IMG/VR virus record: IMGVR_UViG_3300042445_000551
Span: 1 to 37,454 of that record
DNA from: a virus
Length of the DNA stretch: 37,454 nt
Reading direction: 5' to 3' (one strand)
Program-made: the position numbers and the translations under genes
Shown: piece after piece, positions 31,036 to 37,407 of the stretch
Layout of the letters: every line of letters begins with the position of its first letter
Position numbering within the stretch: the first letter of the stretch is position 1
Notes under the pieces: generated by a model
Told to the model about the DNA's origin: nothing
What the model saw: only the letters and a program-made list of their open reading frames with translations
The model's database searches: none

Positions 31036-31509
31036 TTAAGGTAAGAGAATAAATGCTGCAATGTGACGACCTATGCCCTTGCCAATGCTACCATCTTCAG
31101 TAGCCAGCCAGCGAACATCTCCAAGATTTCGGACATTCATTACTCCTATGCTTTTTAGCATCATCAGCACCCACGTGTCCACTGGATAGACCACCACGGA
31201 GAGCTTGCCCTTGGCTTGCTCCTCTATGGCTTTCCGCATCCATGCGGTCGGGCCTTTCTTCTTCCCTTGGTGCATAATCGAACCAAAGGGAGGATTTACC
31301 CAGTTTCGCTGCCCCCATTCACAGGTCAGCCCATCGAAGTCGTCAGGTTTAGGATATGGACATGGATCAAAGTCAAATGGACCGTAATCAGCTACTAATT
31401 GAGCTATTGCAGGCTCATCCCACGGAGTCAGCCAGTAGTGTTTGCCGTCCTGACTATTGCCCTTGTGAAACTTGTTCAAAGCAGGTTGAAGTTGAGATTG
31501 ATGATTCAT
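31036..31509 (-). CDS. Phage DNA N6-adenine methyltransferase (Dam type)
   Basis: The 157-residue protein fits the phage Dam family: YWLTPWDE (25-32), the AdoMet-binding FDFDPC (45-50), RNWVNPPFG with the catalytic NPPF at 72-75, then a Rossmann-like strand LSVVVYPVDTWV and a C-terminal HIAAFIL. It would methylate adenine in phage DNA, giving protection from restriction or marking the DNA. It is separated by 27-49 nt from its neighbours and starts without a clear Shine-Dalgarno. Confidence 0.85.
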   Translation of the reverse strand: MNHQSQLQPALNKFHKGNSQDGKHYWLTPWDEPAIAQLVADYGPFDFDPCPYPKPDDFDGLTCEWGQRNWVNPPFGSIMHQGKKKGPTAWMRKAIEEQAKGKLSVVVYPVDTWVLMMLKSIGVMNVRNLGDVRWLATEDGSIGKGIGRHIAAFILLP

Positions 31510-31557
31510 TTGTATGTTTCCTTATTGTGGCTTTGAATGGCAACTTACTTGCGACCT

Positions 31558-31806
31558 TTATTTACAACTCGCAAGTTCACGTTCTAGCTTTCTCCTTTTG
31601 CACCAGTTAAGAGCGTTTGCAAGTCTAGGGTTAGCTAGGGAGAGTCTTTTGTGAATATTTTCTGGTAGCGGTGATTCATCCAACTTTTTACAGCTGTAGA
31701 TTTCTAGACCCCCTCCGCCCCTATCCTCATCGTCACTCTTGAGATTGCGTCTCATCAGTCCTAATTCGTTGATAATCAGTGTATCTGCGCTATTCATTAC
31801 AGTCAT
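31558..31806 (-). CDS. Hypothetical protein
   Basis: This 82-residue protein has a Gly-rich hinge (DEDRGGGGLEIY) and a basic helical end NALNWCKRRKLERELASC. The start may be the ATG at 31806 or the one at 31797. No motif recognised. It follows the HTH protein gene after a 19-nt gap. Confidence 0.5.
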   Translation of the reverse strand: MTVMNSADTLIINELGLMRRNLKSDDEDRGGGGLEIYSCKKLDESPLPENIHKRLSLANPRLANALNWCKRRKLERELASCK

Positions 31807-31825
31807 TGTTTGTAGTTAAGCCGTC

Positions 31826-32287
31826 TTATTGAGACTCTATTGTCTCCGTAAACTCACCTTCAACGACTATTCCCTCACTTCGGAGTAGTTCATTGAGGCT
31901 TCCTTGGTCGATTCTGAGCCTATGTTCGACTACTGTTTGAGGCTGATCATGGAGTGCTTGGATTTTGTCAATCGCCACGGCAATAGCGATGGGTAGAGAA
32001 GCCAAAGGCATATCATCAATCTCTCTCACCAGTCTCTCACTACCTTTAGAGACAAAGTGACTCAATGTCGCAGCAGTAGACTTCTTCCAGCTAACTAGAT
32101 TAAATCCCTCAGCTTCATCCTCCAGCTTATTCTTCAGCGCAGTCACAGCATGAGTCGAGGTTTCATGCTTCTTAGCACAAGCTACCACTCCTAAACCTTC
32201 CTGTAAGTCTGCAATGATAGCTTCTCTCTTCTCATCTGGAATCTGATTCCCAGTATTCCGGTTGTTAGTTGTCTGCAATCGTTCCAT
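31826..32287 (-). CDS. HTH protein, possible terminase small subunit or early regulator
   Basis: The 153-residue protein contains a resolvase-like HTH at about 25-55 (IIADLQEGLGVVACAKKH, then STHAVTALKNKL). A helical middle follows with PLASLPIAIAVAIDKIQALH, and an end VVEHRLRIDQGSLNELL. This layout resembles small DNA-binding proteins, some annotated as terminase small subunits. No other small-subunit candidate is visible, but the gene is in the early block, so a regulator is equally likely. Confidence 0.6.
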   Translation of the reverse strand: MERLQTTNNRNTGNQIPDEKREAIIADLQEGLGVVACAKKHETSTHAVTALKNKLEDEAEGFNLVSWKKSTAATLSHFVSKGSERLVREIDDMPLASLPIAIAVAIDKIQALHDQPQTVVEHRLRIDQGSLNELLRSEGIVVEGEFTETIESQ

Positions 32288-32292
32288 AAAGC

Positions 32293-32493
32293 CTATTTCC
32301 TTTCGATTCTAGAGGTTTCTAGAGTGTCTCCGCTATCATCTATCACATCATCATTCAAAGGTGGGTTAAATCGCATGTAATGATTAAAGTAGTCCTCCAA
32401 AGCAGTAAACTTAATATCCTCCTGAAGTTTAGTGATAACTGGCATCTTGCAGAGTGCTTGAGCTAGTTTGTGGGCTAGTAAGTCTGTGGTCAT
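32293..32493 (-). CDS. Small hypothetical protein
   Basis: This 66-residue helical acidic protein begins MTTDLLAHKLAQALCKM. Its start lies 65 nt inside the end of the upstream gene in another frame, and it stops 5 nt before the HTH gene. No function seen. Confidence 0.5.
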   Translation of the reverse strand: MTTDLLAHKLAQALCKMPVITKLQEDIKFTALEDYFNHYMRFNPPLNDDVIDDSGDTLETSRIERK

Positions 32494-32656
32494 TGAGTGC
32501 GATGTTTAGGTGTTTGATTAAAGCGTCAGCTAATTTAGTGATGACTATGTTTCTTGATCCGTGAATAGTAAGGCTCTTAGCTTTGAGATTTGGAGACATT
32601 GAATCCCACAATTCTGTGGCAACTTGAATGTCAGGTTGGAATGTTTCGGTCTTCAT
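32429..32656 (-). CDS. Small hypothetical protein after the helicase
   Basis: The 75-residue product starts at the ATG at 32656, one base after the helicase stop, so it is probably coupled. It holds a likely helix ELWDSMSPNLKAKSLTIHG and ITKLADALIKHLNIALND, then a Ser/Thr-rich tail overprinted on the next gene. It contains no recognised motif. Confidence 0.5.
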   Translation of the reverse strand: MKTETFQPDIQVATELWDSMSPNLKAKSLTIHGSRNIVITKLADALIKHLNIALNDHRLTSPQTSSSTLQDASYH

Positions 32657-32657
32657 G

Positions 32658-33917
32658 TTAATCTTCGTGTGCCTGCCGGAACTTGTAATACTGTCCCAAG
32701 AAGTCCATCTGCTTTTCCCAAAACCTTTCACCTGTTCTGTTCTTGATGCACTTCAACAGTCTCTTCGTGTCATCCTCATCTACCTTCTCAATATAGATAA
32801 TATAATCAGCATCCTGTCCAATAGCTCTGGATTCTCTCAACTGTCCAAAGTCATTAAGTTGAGATGCAGTCAAGATAACCTTACCACACTTAACAGCAGT
32901 CCTCTTCAATCGTCTGGAGATGCTAGCAATGATCTCTTCTCTTGATCCCTTCTTATTCCCATCATCTTCCATCAACTGGAGATAGTCCACCATAGCAACA
33001 TCACAGTCTGACTGCTCAATGTCTGCGAGGATCTCCGTAGCAGTAGCTCCATTAACGTCAACGATGTCACACTGAGCTTTAGATAAAGTCTTAACTGCTG
33101 CAAGCATTGCCTGTTGCTCTGCTCTGGTCATCATTCCCTTCCATACCGATTGGTTGTCGAGGTTGCCCTGTGAGCATAACAAACGATAAGCCTGCTCCTG
33201 CTGAGTCATCTCTAATGGGTATATCCTGACCTTCTTTCCAAGAGCAACAGCCGATTCGAGGAAGTTCTGCATCAAGACTGACTTACCGTCTCCAGGCTTA
33301 CCAGCTATCACCCAGACTCTTCCACCTTGCATTCCACCTGTTTTGGAGTCGATAAAAGGAAACCCAGTCGAGATACCTGGTAACTTGCTGCCAGCTTGAA
33401 CTCGTTTCTCAATATCCTCGATAAGTGTCATGGTAAGCTCACCGATAGGCTTGGAGGCTAACGGCTTACCTTGGATCTTGCTGGAACCTTCAATCACCTT
33501 CTCAGCTTCACTCAGTATCGCTGGAATCTCGTTTAGAGGTAGGTCAAGAGCCTGCTCTGTGAGTTCGAGTGCATCCTTGTAGGCTTGGACTCGTTGAACC
33601 AGTTCGTAACGCTGTCTGAGTTCGGAGACTGCTAGAGATATGTTATGTCCTGAGACGTAACCTGTGAATAACTCCGTTAGCCTGAATGCTCCTCCGACTT
33701 CTTCCAGCTTACCCAGATGCTGTAGATTTGCGGTAAATGAGACGAGTTCAGGTGTTTCATCTCTACCAATAGTATTTACCAACTCGATAAATACAGGTCG
33801 TAGCATCGGAGCGAACATGTCAGCGGTAATAGCATGAATGTGTTTACTCAGAAACTGTGGAAACTGGCAGAAGATGCTAATGAGCAGTTCCTCGTTGGCT
33901 CGTTTGAAGATGTTCAT
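32658..33917 (-). CDS. Replicative DNA helicase, DnaB type
   Basis: This 419-residue protein has a helical N-terminal domain (1-150) and a RecA-like motor domain. The motor shows Walker A GKPGDGKS at 206-213, YPLEMT at 233-238, Walker B MVDYLQL at 309-315, ILTASQLN at 348-355, and ESRAIGQDADYIIYIE (362-377) as in DnaB/gp41-like helicases. It would unwind DNA at the replication fork in hexameric form. It is coupled by ATGA overlap to the initiator gene. No primase domain is fused, so host primase is probably recruited. Confidence 0.92.
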   Translation of the reverse strand: MNIFKRANEELLISIFCQFPQFLSKHIHAITADMFAPMLRPVFIELVNTIGRDETPELVSFTANLQHLGKLEEVGGAFRLTELFTGYVSGHNISLAVSELRQRYELVQRVQAYKDALELTEQALDLPLNEIPAILSEAEKVIEGSSKIQGKPLASKPIGELTMTLIEDIEKRVQAGSKLPGISTGFPFIDSKTGGMQGGRVWVIAGKPGDGKSVLMQNFLESAVALGKKVRIYPLEMTQQEQAYRLLCSQGNLDNQSVWKGMMTRAEQQAMLAAVKTLSKAQCDIVDVNGATATEILADIEQSDCDVAMVDYLQLMEDDGNKKGSREEIIASISRRLKRTAVKCGKVILTASQLNDFGQLRESRAIGQDADYIIYIEKVDEDDTKRLLKCIKNRTGERFWEKQMDFLGQYYKFRQAHED

Positions 33918-34663
33918 AGGATGTCGAATTTACTTAGTTGGCGAGGTTTGATGAAGTTAACTGCGTTCTTTTGACTGGGCATGTATCCACATAGCTTGTA
34001 TTTATTTATTCCTGACTTCCAATCTTTGCAGGGACTCTTTCCATTCATCCATCCGTTAGCGGACCAATTATGAAACATGAACTCACCGTCACTTGCTGGT
34101 AATCCAATCTCAACTGCATAAGCCTGTAACTCTTCCAGAGTTCCTCTAGCTTTTGATTTTGTCTTTGTCTCTGTATCTTCTTTTGTATTTGTATCTGTAT
34201 TTGTATCTGTATCTGTATCTGCTTGGGGAATCTGGTGTGACTCTGGTGTGACTGATGTGTTACTATGCGTTACTATTTGAGGACAAGTAGATGCATTTCG
34301 CTTCATCTTCTCACGATGCCTAGCCTGTCGAATAGCAGACTTCTCAGCGCGATCAGCATCAGATGCCATGTCTCGATACTTGCTATGGTTAAGCAAGTGC
34401 CAACCACCATCAATCAGTTCGATCCTACGTCCTTCGTCGTCCTTGGTGCGACTATCAACGTCAGGAGACAGGAACTTAGTGATAGCAGAACGACAAGCTT
34501 CGACTGGAACTCCAGCAATACGAGCAAGGCCAGGAATAGAACCTTGCACCTCACCGTTCTTGTCAGCGATTGCCAGCATGGTGATCCAGACAATGCGAGT
34601 CTGATCGTCCTCCGACCAGATTGTGGATGTGATGATTGAATTGAATAGTTTAGTGTATGCCAT
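33914..34663 (-). CDS. Replication initiator / helicase loader
   Basis: The 249-residue protein has an N-terminal winged-helix part (KLFNSIITSTIWSEDDQTRI, then LARIAGVPVEACRSAI; residues 4-75), typical of phage replication initiators that bind the origin. A low-complexity linker of alternating Thr/Asp/Asn follows (about 145-167, coded by a tgtat(c/t) repeat at 34184-34221). The C-terminal domain has a Trp-rich helix WSANGWMNGKSPCKDWKSGI. Gene order initiator-helicase is classical for loader systems. The origin may lie within or near this gene but no iterons were seen. Confidence 0.8.
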   Translation of the reverse strand: MAYTKLFNSIITSTIWSEDDQTRIVWITMLAIADKNGEVQGSIPGLARIAGVPVEACRSAITKFLSPDVDSRTKDDEGRRIELIDGGWHLLNHSKYRDMASDADRAEKSAIRQARHREKMKRNASTCPQIVTHSNTSVTPESHQIPQADTDTDTNTDTNTKEDTETKTKSKARGTLEELQAYAVEIGLPASDGEFMFHNWSANGWMNGKSPCKDWKSGINKYKLCGYMPSQKNAVNFIKPRQLSKFDIL

Positions 34664-34668
34664 ATATG

Positions 34669-34845
34669 TTACTGTGCGTTACTTAGCGTTACTGTCACAG
34701 TATTAGTTGTTAAATGGCAGTCAAGGACTTGATGCGTAACAGTTGAAGGCTTTGGCAAAGCACATTTAACGCACGTTGCCAGCAGTCCCGTGCCTGCATT
34801 GATGATGATCTTACCTTTACCAAGGCAGTGTTTACAGATGCTCAT
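34669..34845 (-). CDS. Small zinc-ribbon protein
   Basis: This 58-residue ORF starts MSICKHCLGKGKIIINAG and continues to CVKCALPKPS. Cys4, Cys7, Cys25 and Cys28 form two CxxC knuckles with a KGK loop, like a miniature DnaJ-type zinc ribbon. It overlaps the upstream gene by ATGA and stops 5 nt before the initiator start. The end is Thr/Val-rich (TTNTVTVTLSN). It could be a cofactor for the initiator; that is inference from position. Confidence 0.65.
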   Translation of the reverse strand: MSICKHCLGKGKIIINAGTGLLATCVKCALPKPSTVTHQVLDCHLTTNTVTVTLSNAQ

Positions 34846-35057
34846 GCTGCTTTGTATTTGCTCCGTTTGGTTGCGACTAGCGGGAAGCCGATCTCTTCAG
34901 CCCACTTCCTCATATCATCGATGTTGTATCCTGTCCGCTTTTCAGCCTGGGTTATGATGTAGCCTGCGCTAAGGATAGCGTTTGCACGCTTGAGGATGCG
35001 TAGCTTGTCCTCTCGACTCAAGTTAGAGTGTAAGGCGTATTTCTTTGGTTTGTTCAT
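34842..35057 (-). CDS. Small HTH-like basic protein
   Basis: This 71-residue basic protein has REDKLRILKRANAILSAGY, then IITQAEKRTGYNIDDMRKW, which fits a helix-turn-helix followed by a recognition-type helix and the basic end ATKRSKYK. It is likely DNA-binding. Its start has an A/C-rich leader, its stop overlaps the zinc-ribbon start. No family name. Confidence 0.6.
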   Translation of the reverse strand: MNKPKKYALHSNLSREDKLRILKRANAILSAGYIITQAEKRTGYNIDDMRKWAEEIGFPLVATKRSKYKAA

Positions 35058-35075
35058 TGTGCTTTGGTGGAAGGT

Positions 35076-35333
35076 TTAAGCTGCAAGCGGGATCGTATCC
35101 CATTCCGAAAGAGCGCAGTCACCTTCAATAATCACCCATCCTCTGCGGAGTGTGCTGCCTGAAGATGTGGCTTTGCCATCGAACTTTCCAAGCTTACTGA
35201 GATCAAAGTCTCTGATGGTATGGTCATCTGGACCACTCCACTCCAATTCTACGAGTGTCCCATAGTCGCGGGATTCGATATTAGTGATGGTAGCCTCTGT
35301 GTCGGTGAGTGTAATCGTTTTCATAGTGTTCAT
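35076..35333 (-). CDS. Small beta-rich hypothetical protein
   Basis: The protein has 85 residues from the ATG at 35333, or 82 from the ATG at 35324 (MKTITLTDTEATIT). It is beta-rich, with TLVELEWSGPDD and RRGWVIIEGDCALSEWD. The start MKTxTxT is shared with the small gene at 37163-37327, which lies in the equivalent place downstream of the other repeat copy. Function unknown. Confidence 0.55.
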   Translation of the reverse strand: MNTMKTITLTDTEATITNIESRDYGTLVELEWSGPDDHTIRDFDLSKLGKFDGKATSSGSTLRRGWVIIEGDCALSEWDTIPLAA

Positions 35334-35394
35334 GGTGTATCGTTGCGCGTTACAGCCGCGCCCCTGTGGGTTGATGTTAAGTAGTTTTTTGCAA

Positions 35395-35553
35395 TTAAAG
35401 CATTACCCACTCGCCAGCACTGCGGCGGCTTCCTGGCTGCTTGGCAGCCTTGACGCTAACTTTGTAGCCAAGTTTGCCAGCTTTGTTGATGCTGACTTTA
35501 AATCCGTATTCTGCGGACATTTTAGCGAGGTATTTTGTGGTTTTTGTTGTCAT
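35395..35553 (-). CDS. Tiny basic protein behind the duplicated promoter
   Basis: This 52-residue ORF reads MTTKTTKYLAKMSAEYGFKV, continuing with SINKAGKLGYKVSVKAAKQ and ending SAGEWVML. It is strongly basic. It is the first gene downstream of the promoter in the right-hand repeat copy; the leader AAACCAAACACAAC before its ATG belongs partly to the repeat. It is probably an immediate-early product. No family known. Confidence 0.65.
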   Translation of the reverse strand: MTTKTTKYLAKMSAEYGFKVSINKAGKLGYKVSVKAAKQPGSRRSAGEWVML

Positions 35554-35586
35554 AATGTTTGTTGTGTTTGGTTTCGACTACCCACA

Positions 35587-35614
35587 TATATACCACCTCT
35601 CCAAAGTAGTGCAA
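35587..35614 (-). promoter_or_regulatory. Sigma70-like promoter, copy B
   Basis: On the minus strand TTGCAC (35609-35614) is followed after 16 nt by TATATA (35587-35592). The start would lie about 25-30 nt before the ATG at 35553. It is the best minus-strand promoter I see and drives the early block. The adjacent palindrome could be its operator. Confidence 0.6.
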
Positions 35615-35616
35615 CT

Positions 35617-35632
35617 AATCTTTTAAAAGATT
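35617..35632. promoter_or_regulatory. Perfect 16-bp palindrome AATCTTTTAAAAGATT, operator candidate (copy B)
   Basis: The sequence equals its own reverse complement over 16 bp. It lies 2 nt upstream of the -35 element and contains the HTH stop codon. Symmetric sites of this size suit dimeric Cro-like proteins, so autoregulation or control of the early promoter is a natural guess. It lacks GC and a U-run, which argues against a terminator. Confidence 0.5.
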
Positions 35633-35757
35633 TTAATCCTTTTTTGAGCCTTGGACCAGAGCACAAGATAAGCCTCCAAAGGCATCAGGCATGTCCCATA
35701 GAGATAGTTGATAACTGAGCTATACGGAATGCCAGCCGCTGTAGCCAGCTTCGGCAG
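35623..35757 (-). pseudogene. 3' remnant of the HTH gene (copy B)
   Basis: This is the last ~41-44 codons of the 2-262 gene, including the whole recognition part from LATAAGIPYSSV to the stop. The frame stays open upstream to 35838, but those ~27 residues run antiframe through another gene and bear no likeness to the true N-terminus. So I regard it as a fragment carried by the duplication, although a short HTH peptide could still be made. Confidence 0.7.
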
Positions 35758-36073
35758 GTCCTGCGCAGGAGGCGATGAAGTTGGCGTTGTTTTGCTCGTT
35801 TTCTTCGTAAAATGGGTGTCGGTGGTGAGTTTCCTCACTCATGTAAAAGAGGTCACATATAGTATCATCAGCCTCGACGGAGAATGTTTCCCAGTTGCGG
35901 TCCATATTAACACTCCACTTCCCCACCGTCCGCCTTTCAGCAATAGCGAGGAGTTGTTGGCACTTGGCTTTGATCTTTTCGAGGTGTTCGGTGGTGGTCA
36001 TTTTGGAATCATTCACCCACGGGACGCCGAGGGCAGGGTTATAGAAGTCTTTCAGGCTGTCAGTGGGGGTCAT
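35720..36073 (-). pseudogene. Accessory gene truncated at the repeat junction
   Basis: Reading from the ATG at 36073 (ATGA overlap with the upstream gene), 117 residues follow, including LEKIKAKCQQLLAIAERRT and NNANFIASCAGPAEAGY. The family normally goes on after AGPAEAG with an RATIAAI-type helix. Here the sequence switches at the repeat boundary (about 35748) to SGWHSV and stops. The last codons are therefore borrowed from the HTH segment in another frame, and the gene has lost its C-terminus. The product may be non-functional. Confidence 0.65.
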
Positions 36074-36336
36074 GGTGTTTCCCCTTTCGCCGCTGAGATT
36101 AAACGGGCGCGGAAGTTCTCCGTCATCTGCCCAAGTGTTTCTCCGCACGTCGTAAACCTCCTGATTGATGGGCCGGAGTCCAGAAACTCTATGCGCTTTA
36201 TAGCATCCCGCGTCGCCTCATTTTCAGCGCGGGCGTCGTCGCGCTCGCGCTCAAGTTTGCGGGCAAACGTGCGCCAGTTGTGATCCGTTCGGATGGCGTA
36301 GGTAATAAATGAGTCTGTTTCAGGTGTTGGTTTCAT
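36070..36336 (-). CDS. Small accessory protein, TPETD/coiled-coil family
   Basis: The product has 88 residues from the ATG at 36336: MKPTPETDSFITYAIR, then a coiled coil FARKLERERDDARAENEAT, then a variable end. It is a paralogue of the 28224-28451 protein. The family is common in accessory parts of some phages and prophages; its function is unknown. An upstream extension of the frame to 36465 is Pro-rich and overlaps the previous gene, so I reject it. Confidence 0.65.
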   Translation of the reverse strand: MKPTPETDSFITYAIRTDHNWRTFARKLERERDDARAENEATRDAIKRIEFLDSGPSIRRFTTCGETLGQMTENFRARLISAAKGETP

Positions 36337-36366
36337 CGTGATTTTATCTATTTCGGCGGTTAAATC

Positions 36367-36391
36367 TGCGGGCGCTGGCGGGCGCTCATGG
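36367..36391. repeat. Stop-linked GC-rich repeat, copy 1
   Basis: On the minus strand the stop codon of the 36386-36745 gene runs into GCGCCCGCCAGCGCCCGCA. A copy with two differences in 25 bp follows the stop of the 36783-37166 gene. Each contains an internal 8-bp near-repeat GCGCCCGC/GYGCCCGC. It may be a recombination or gene-assembly seam. Confidence 0.6.
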
Positions 36392-36745
36392 TGTCCAGAG
36401 GTTGAGTGTGCGCAGGAAAGCCTCGGCGCGTTGGGCGGCGGGGGCGTGGACAGCAACGCGGGCAACTATGATTTCCCACGGATTCGAGTCGGCAGCCGCA
36501 ACTTTACCGAACTTGTAAAGATGTCCAAGGTAGGTGTTAATTTGACCTGCGCTCAGCACCTCTTCCGCTTCGTGCATGGCATTGAGGTCGTTGAGGTAGT
36601 CGGGGCATGCCTTTAAAAAAACTTCACGGACATACTCAGGCGGGTGAAACCCAATGACTAGCCCGTTTGGGTATGTGACAGCGGTTTCAGTGAGCTTCCA
36701 CCCGCAAGCCTGCGCGATGGCGATTCTTTGTTGTTCTGGTTTCAT
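36386..36745 (-). CDS. Phage_ABA-sandwich-type small protein
   Basis: The 119-residue protein shows the full family pattern: MKPEQQRIAIAQACGWKLTE, PDYLNDLNAMHEAEEVLS in the centre and APAAQRAEAFLRTLNLW at the end. Compared with its paralogue at 29563-29955 it is closer to what I know of the family and GC-richer, so the two were probably acquired separately. The role is unknown. Confidence 0.72.
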   Translation of the reverse strand: MKPEQQRIAIAQACGWKLTETAVTYPNGLVIGFHPPEYVREVFLKACPDYLNDLNAMHEAEEVLSAGQINTYLGHLYKFGKVAAADSNPWEIIVARVAVHAPAAQRAEAFLRTLNLWTP

Positions 36746-36763
36746 AGTTTGATGTGTTTATTT

Positions 36764-36788
36764 TGCGGGCACTGGCGGGCGCTTATGG
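36764..36788. repeat. Stop-linked GC-rich repeat, copy 2
   Basis: This is the second copy of the 25-bp element, directly after the stop of the zinc-knuckle protein gene. It is embedded in the ~40-nt spacer before the ABA-type gene. Confidence 0.6.
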
Positions 36789-37166
36789 TAAACTTGCCGA
36801 TTCTGCATCCCGTGCCTTTTCCGCAACATAGCGAAAGGCCCACGCGCAATCTTTCCGCAACTTGACTTGCTCCTTGTCGTTTCTCTTGTCTGCGATCTTG
36901 GCAAAAGATTCTTGAGCGTCTGCGTTGTCGAGCATCCACTGCCGCGCCGTTTTACGCGGAATTGAAGCCTGATCGGTTTGTTGATAATTAATGCCGTGAG
37001 GATCGCATATTTCGCAGAAGTTTGGGGCTTGCTCGCTACCGCCACAGTTCGGGCATTGCTGAAATTGCTTATTGCTAGGTAGATGCCGAAGTCGGTCGTG
37101 TATCCACCACCGCATTTCCGTGGGCGCATTCTTGTTGATCCATTGGACAGCTTCTTGATCGTTCAT
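36783..37166 (-). CDS. Accessory protein with zinc knuckle
   Basis: This 127-residue protein has CPNCGG (Cys38, Cys41) and FCEICDPHG (Cys51, Cys54), a four-Cys zinc site after a Trp-rich helical start (WINKNAPTEMRWWIHDRL). A helical second half follows, FAKIADKRNDKEQVKLRKD and AWAFRYVAEKARD. It may bind nucleic acid or only use zinc for stability. The start overlaps the upstream stop by ATGA. Confidence 0.65.
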   Translation of the reverse strand: MNDQEAVQWINKNAPTEMRWWIHDRLRHLPSNKQFQQCPNCGGSEQAPNFCEICDPHGINYQQTDQASIPRKTARQWMLDNADAQESFAKIADKRNDKEQVKLRKDCAWAFRYVAEKARDAESASLP

Positions 37167-37327
37167 TGTGCGTTCCTCATGTCACGGGTTGCGAAGGATT
37201 TGGCGATCTTGGCTGGTAGTTGTGCGTAGCGTTTAGGGAAAGCTGCAATCCACTGCTCAACGGTTTTGATGGATTCAAAGCGTTGGCTGATGAACTGGCT
37301 TCCTTCGGTGGTGGTGAGTGTCTTCAT
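37163..37327 (-). CDS. Small first gene of the accessory cassette
   Basis: This 54-residue protein begins at the ATG at 37327: MKTLTTTEGSQFISQRFE, then VEQWIAAFPKRYAQLPAKIA. The open frame upstream to 37441 crosses the promoter and repeat and is not coding. It is the first gene behind promoter copy A, as the gene at 35395-35553 is behind copy B. Function unknown. Confidence 0.6.
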   Translation of the reverse strand: MKTLTTTEGSQFISQRFESIKTVEQWIAAFPKRYAQLPAKIAKSFATRDMRNAQ

Positions 37328-37361
37328 ATTTTCGTGGTGTGTTTGGTTTCGACTGCCCACA

Positions 37362-37389
37362 TATATACCACCTCTCCAAAGTAGTGCAA
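37362..37389 (-). promoter_or_regulatory. Sigma70-like promoter, copy A
   Basis: TTGCAC (37384-37389), 16 nt, TATATA (37362-37367), identical in these elements to copy B. It would transcribe the accessory cassette starting with the gene at 37327, and by read-through everything after it. Confidence 0.6.
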
Positions 37390-37391
37390 CT

Positions 37392-37407
37392 AATCTTTTA
37401 AAAGATT
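37392..37407. promoter_or_regulatory. Perfect 16-bp palindrome, operator candidate (copy A)
   Basis: This is the same palindrome as at 35617-35632. On the closed circle it overlaps the stop codon of the intact HTH gene (base 2), so gene end and possible operator coincide. Confidence 0.5.

Larger units (their letters stand above)
35564..35757. repeat. Long direct repeat, copy B
   Basis: Bases 35564-35748 match 37339-37396 plus 1-127 with one difference (35580 A against 37355 G), an offset of exactly 1775 bp on the circle; weaker identity runs to 35757. The unit carries an A/C-rich leader, a promoter-like pair, the 16-bp palindrome and the last ~41 codons of the HTH gene. The near identity means the duplication is recent or kept alike by recombination. 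Confidence 0.92.

Noticed and set aside
35617-35632. Palindrome as intrinsic terminator of the HTH gene
   Set aside because: The stem would be purely A/T-rich with no loop and no following U-run on the minus strand. An operator role fits better.
35623-35838. Complete 71-residue HTH paralogue
   Set aside because: Only the last ~44 residues are HTH-derived. The first part is another gene read in the wrong frame, so I list a remnant.
35708-36283. 191-codon plus-strand frame through the repeat and cassette
   Set aside because: It is antisense to the truncated accessory gene and crosses the duplication junction, so it cannot be an old gene. No leader or motif.
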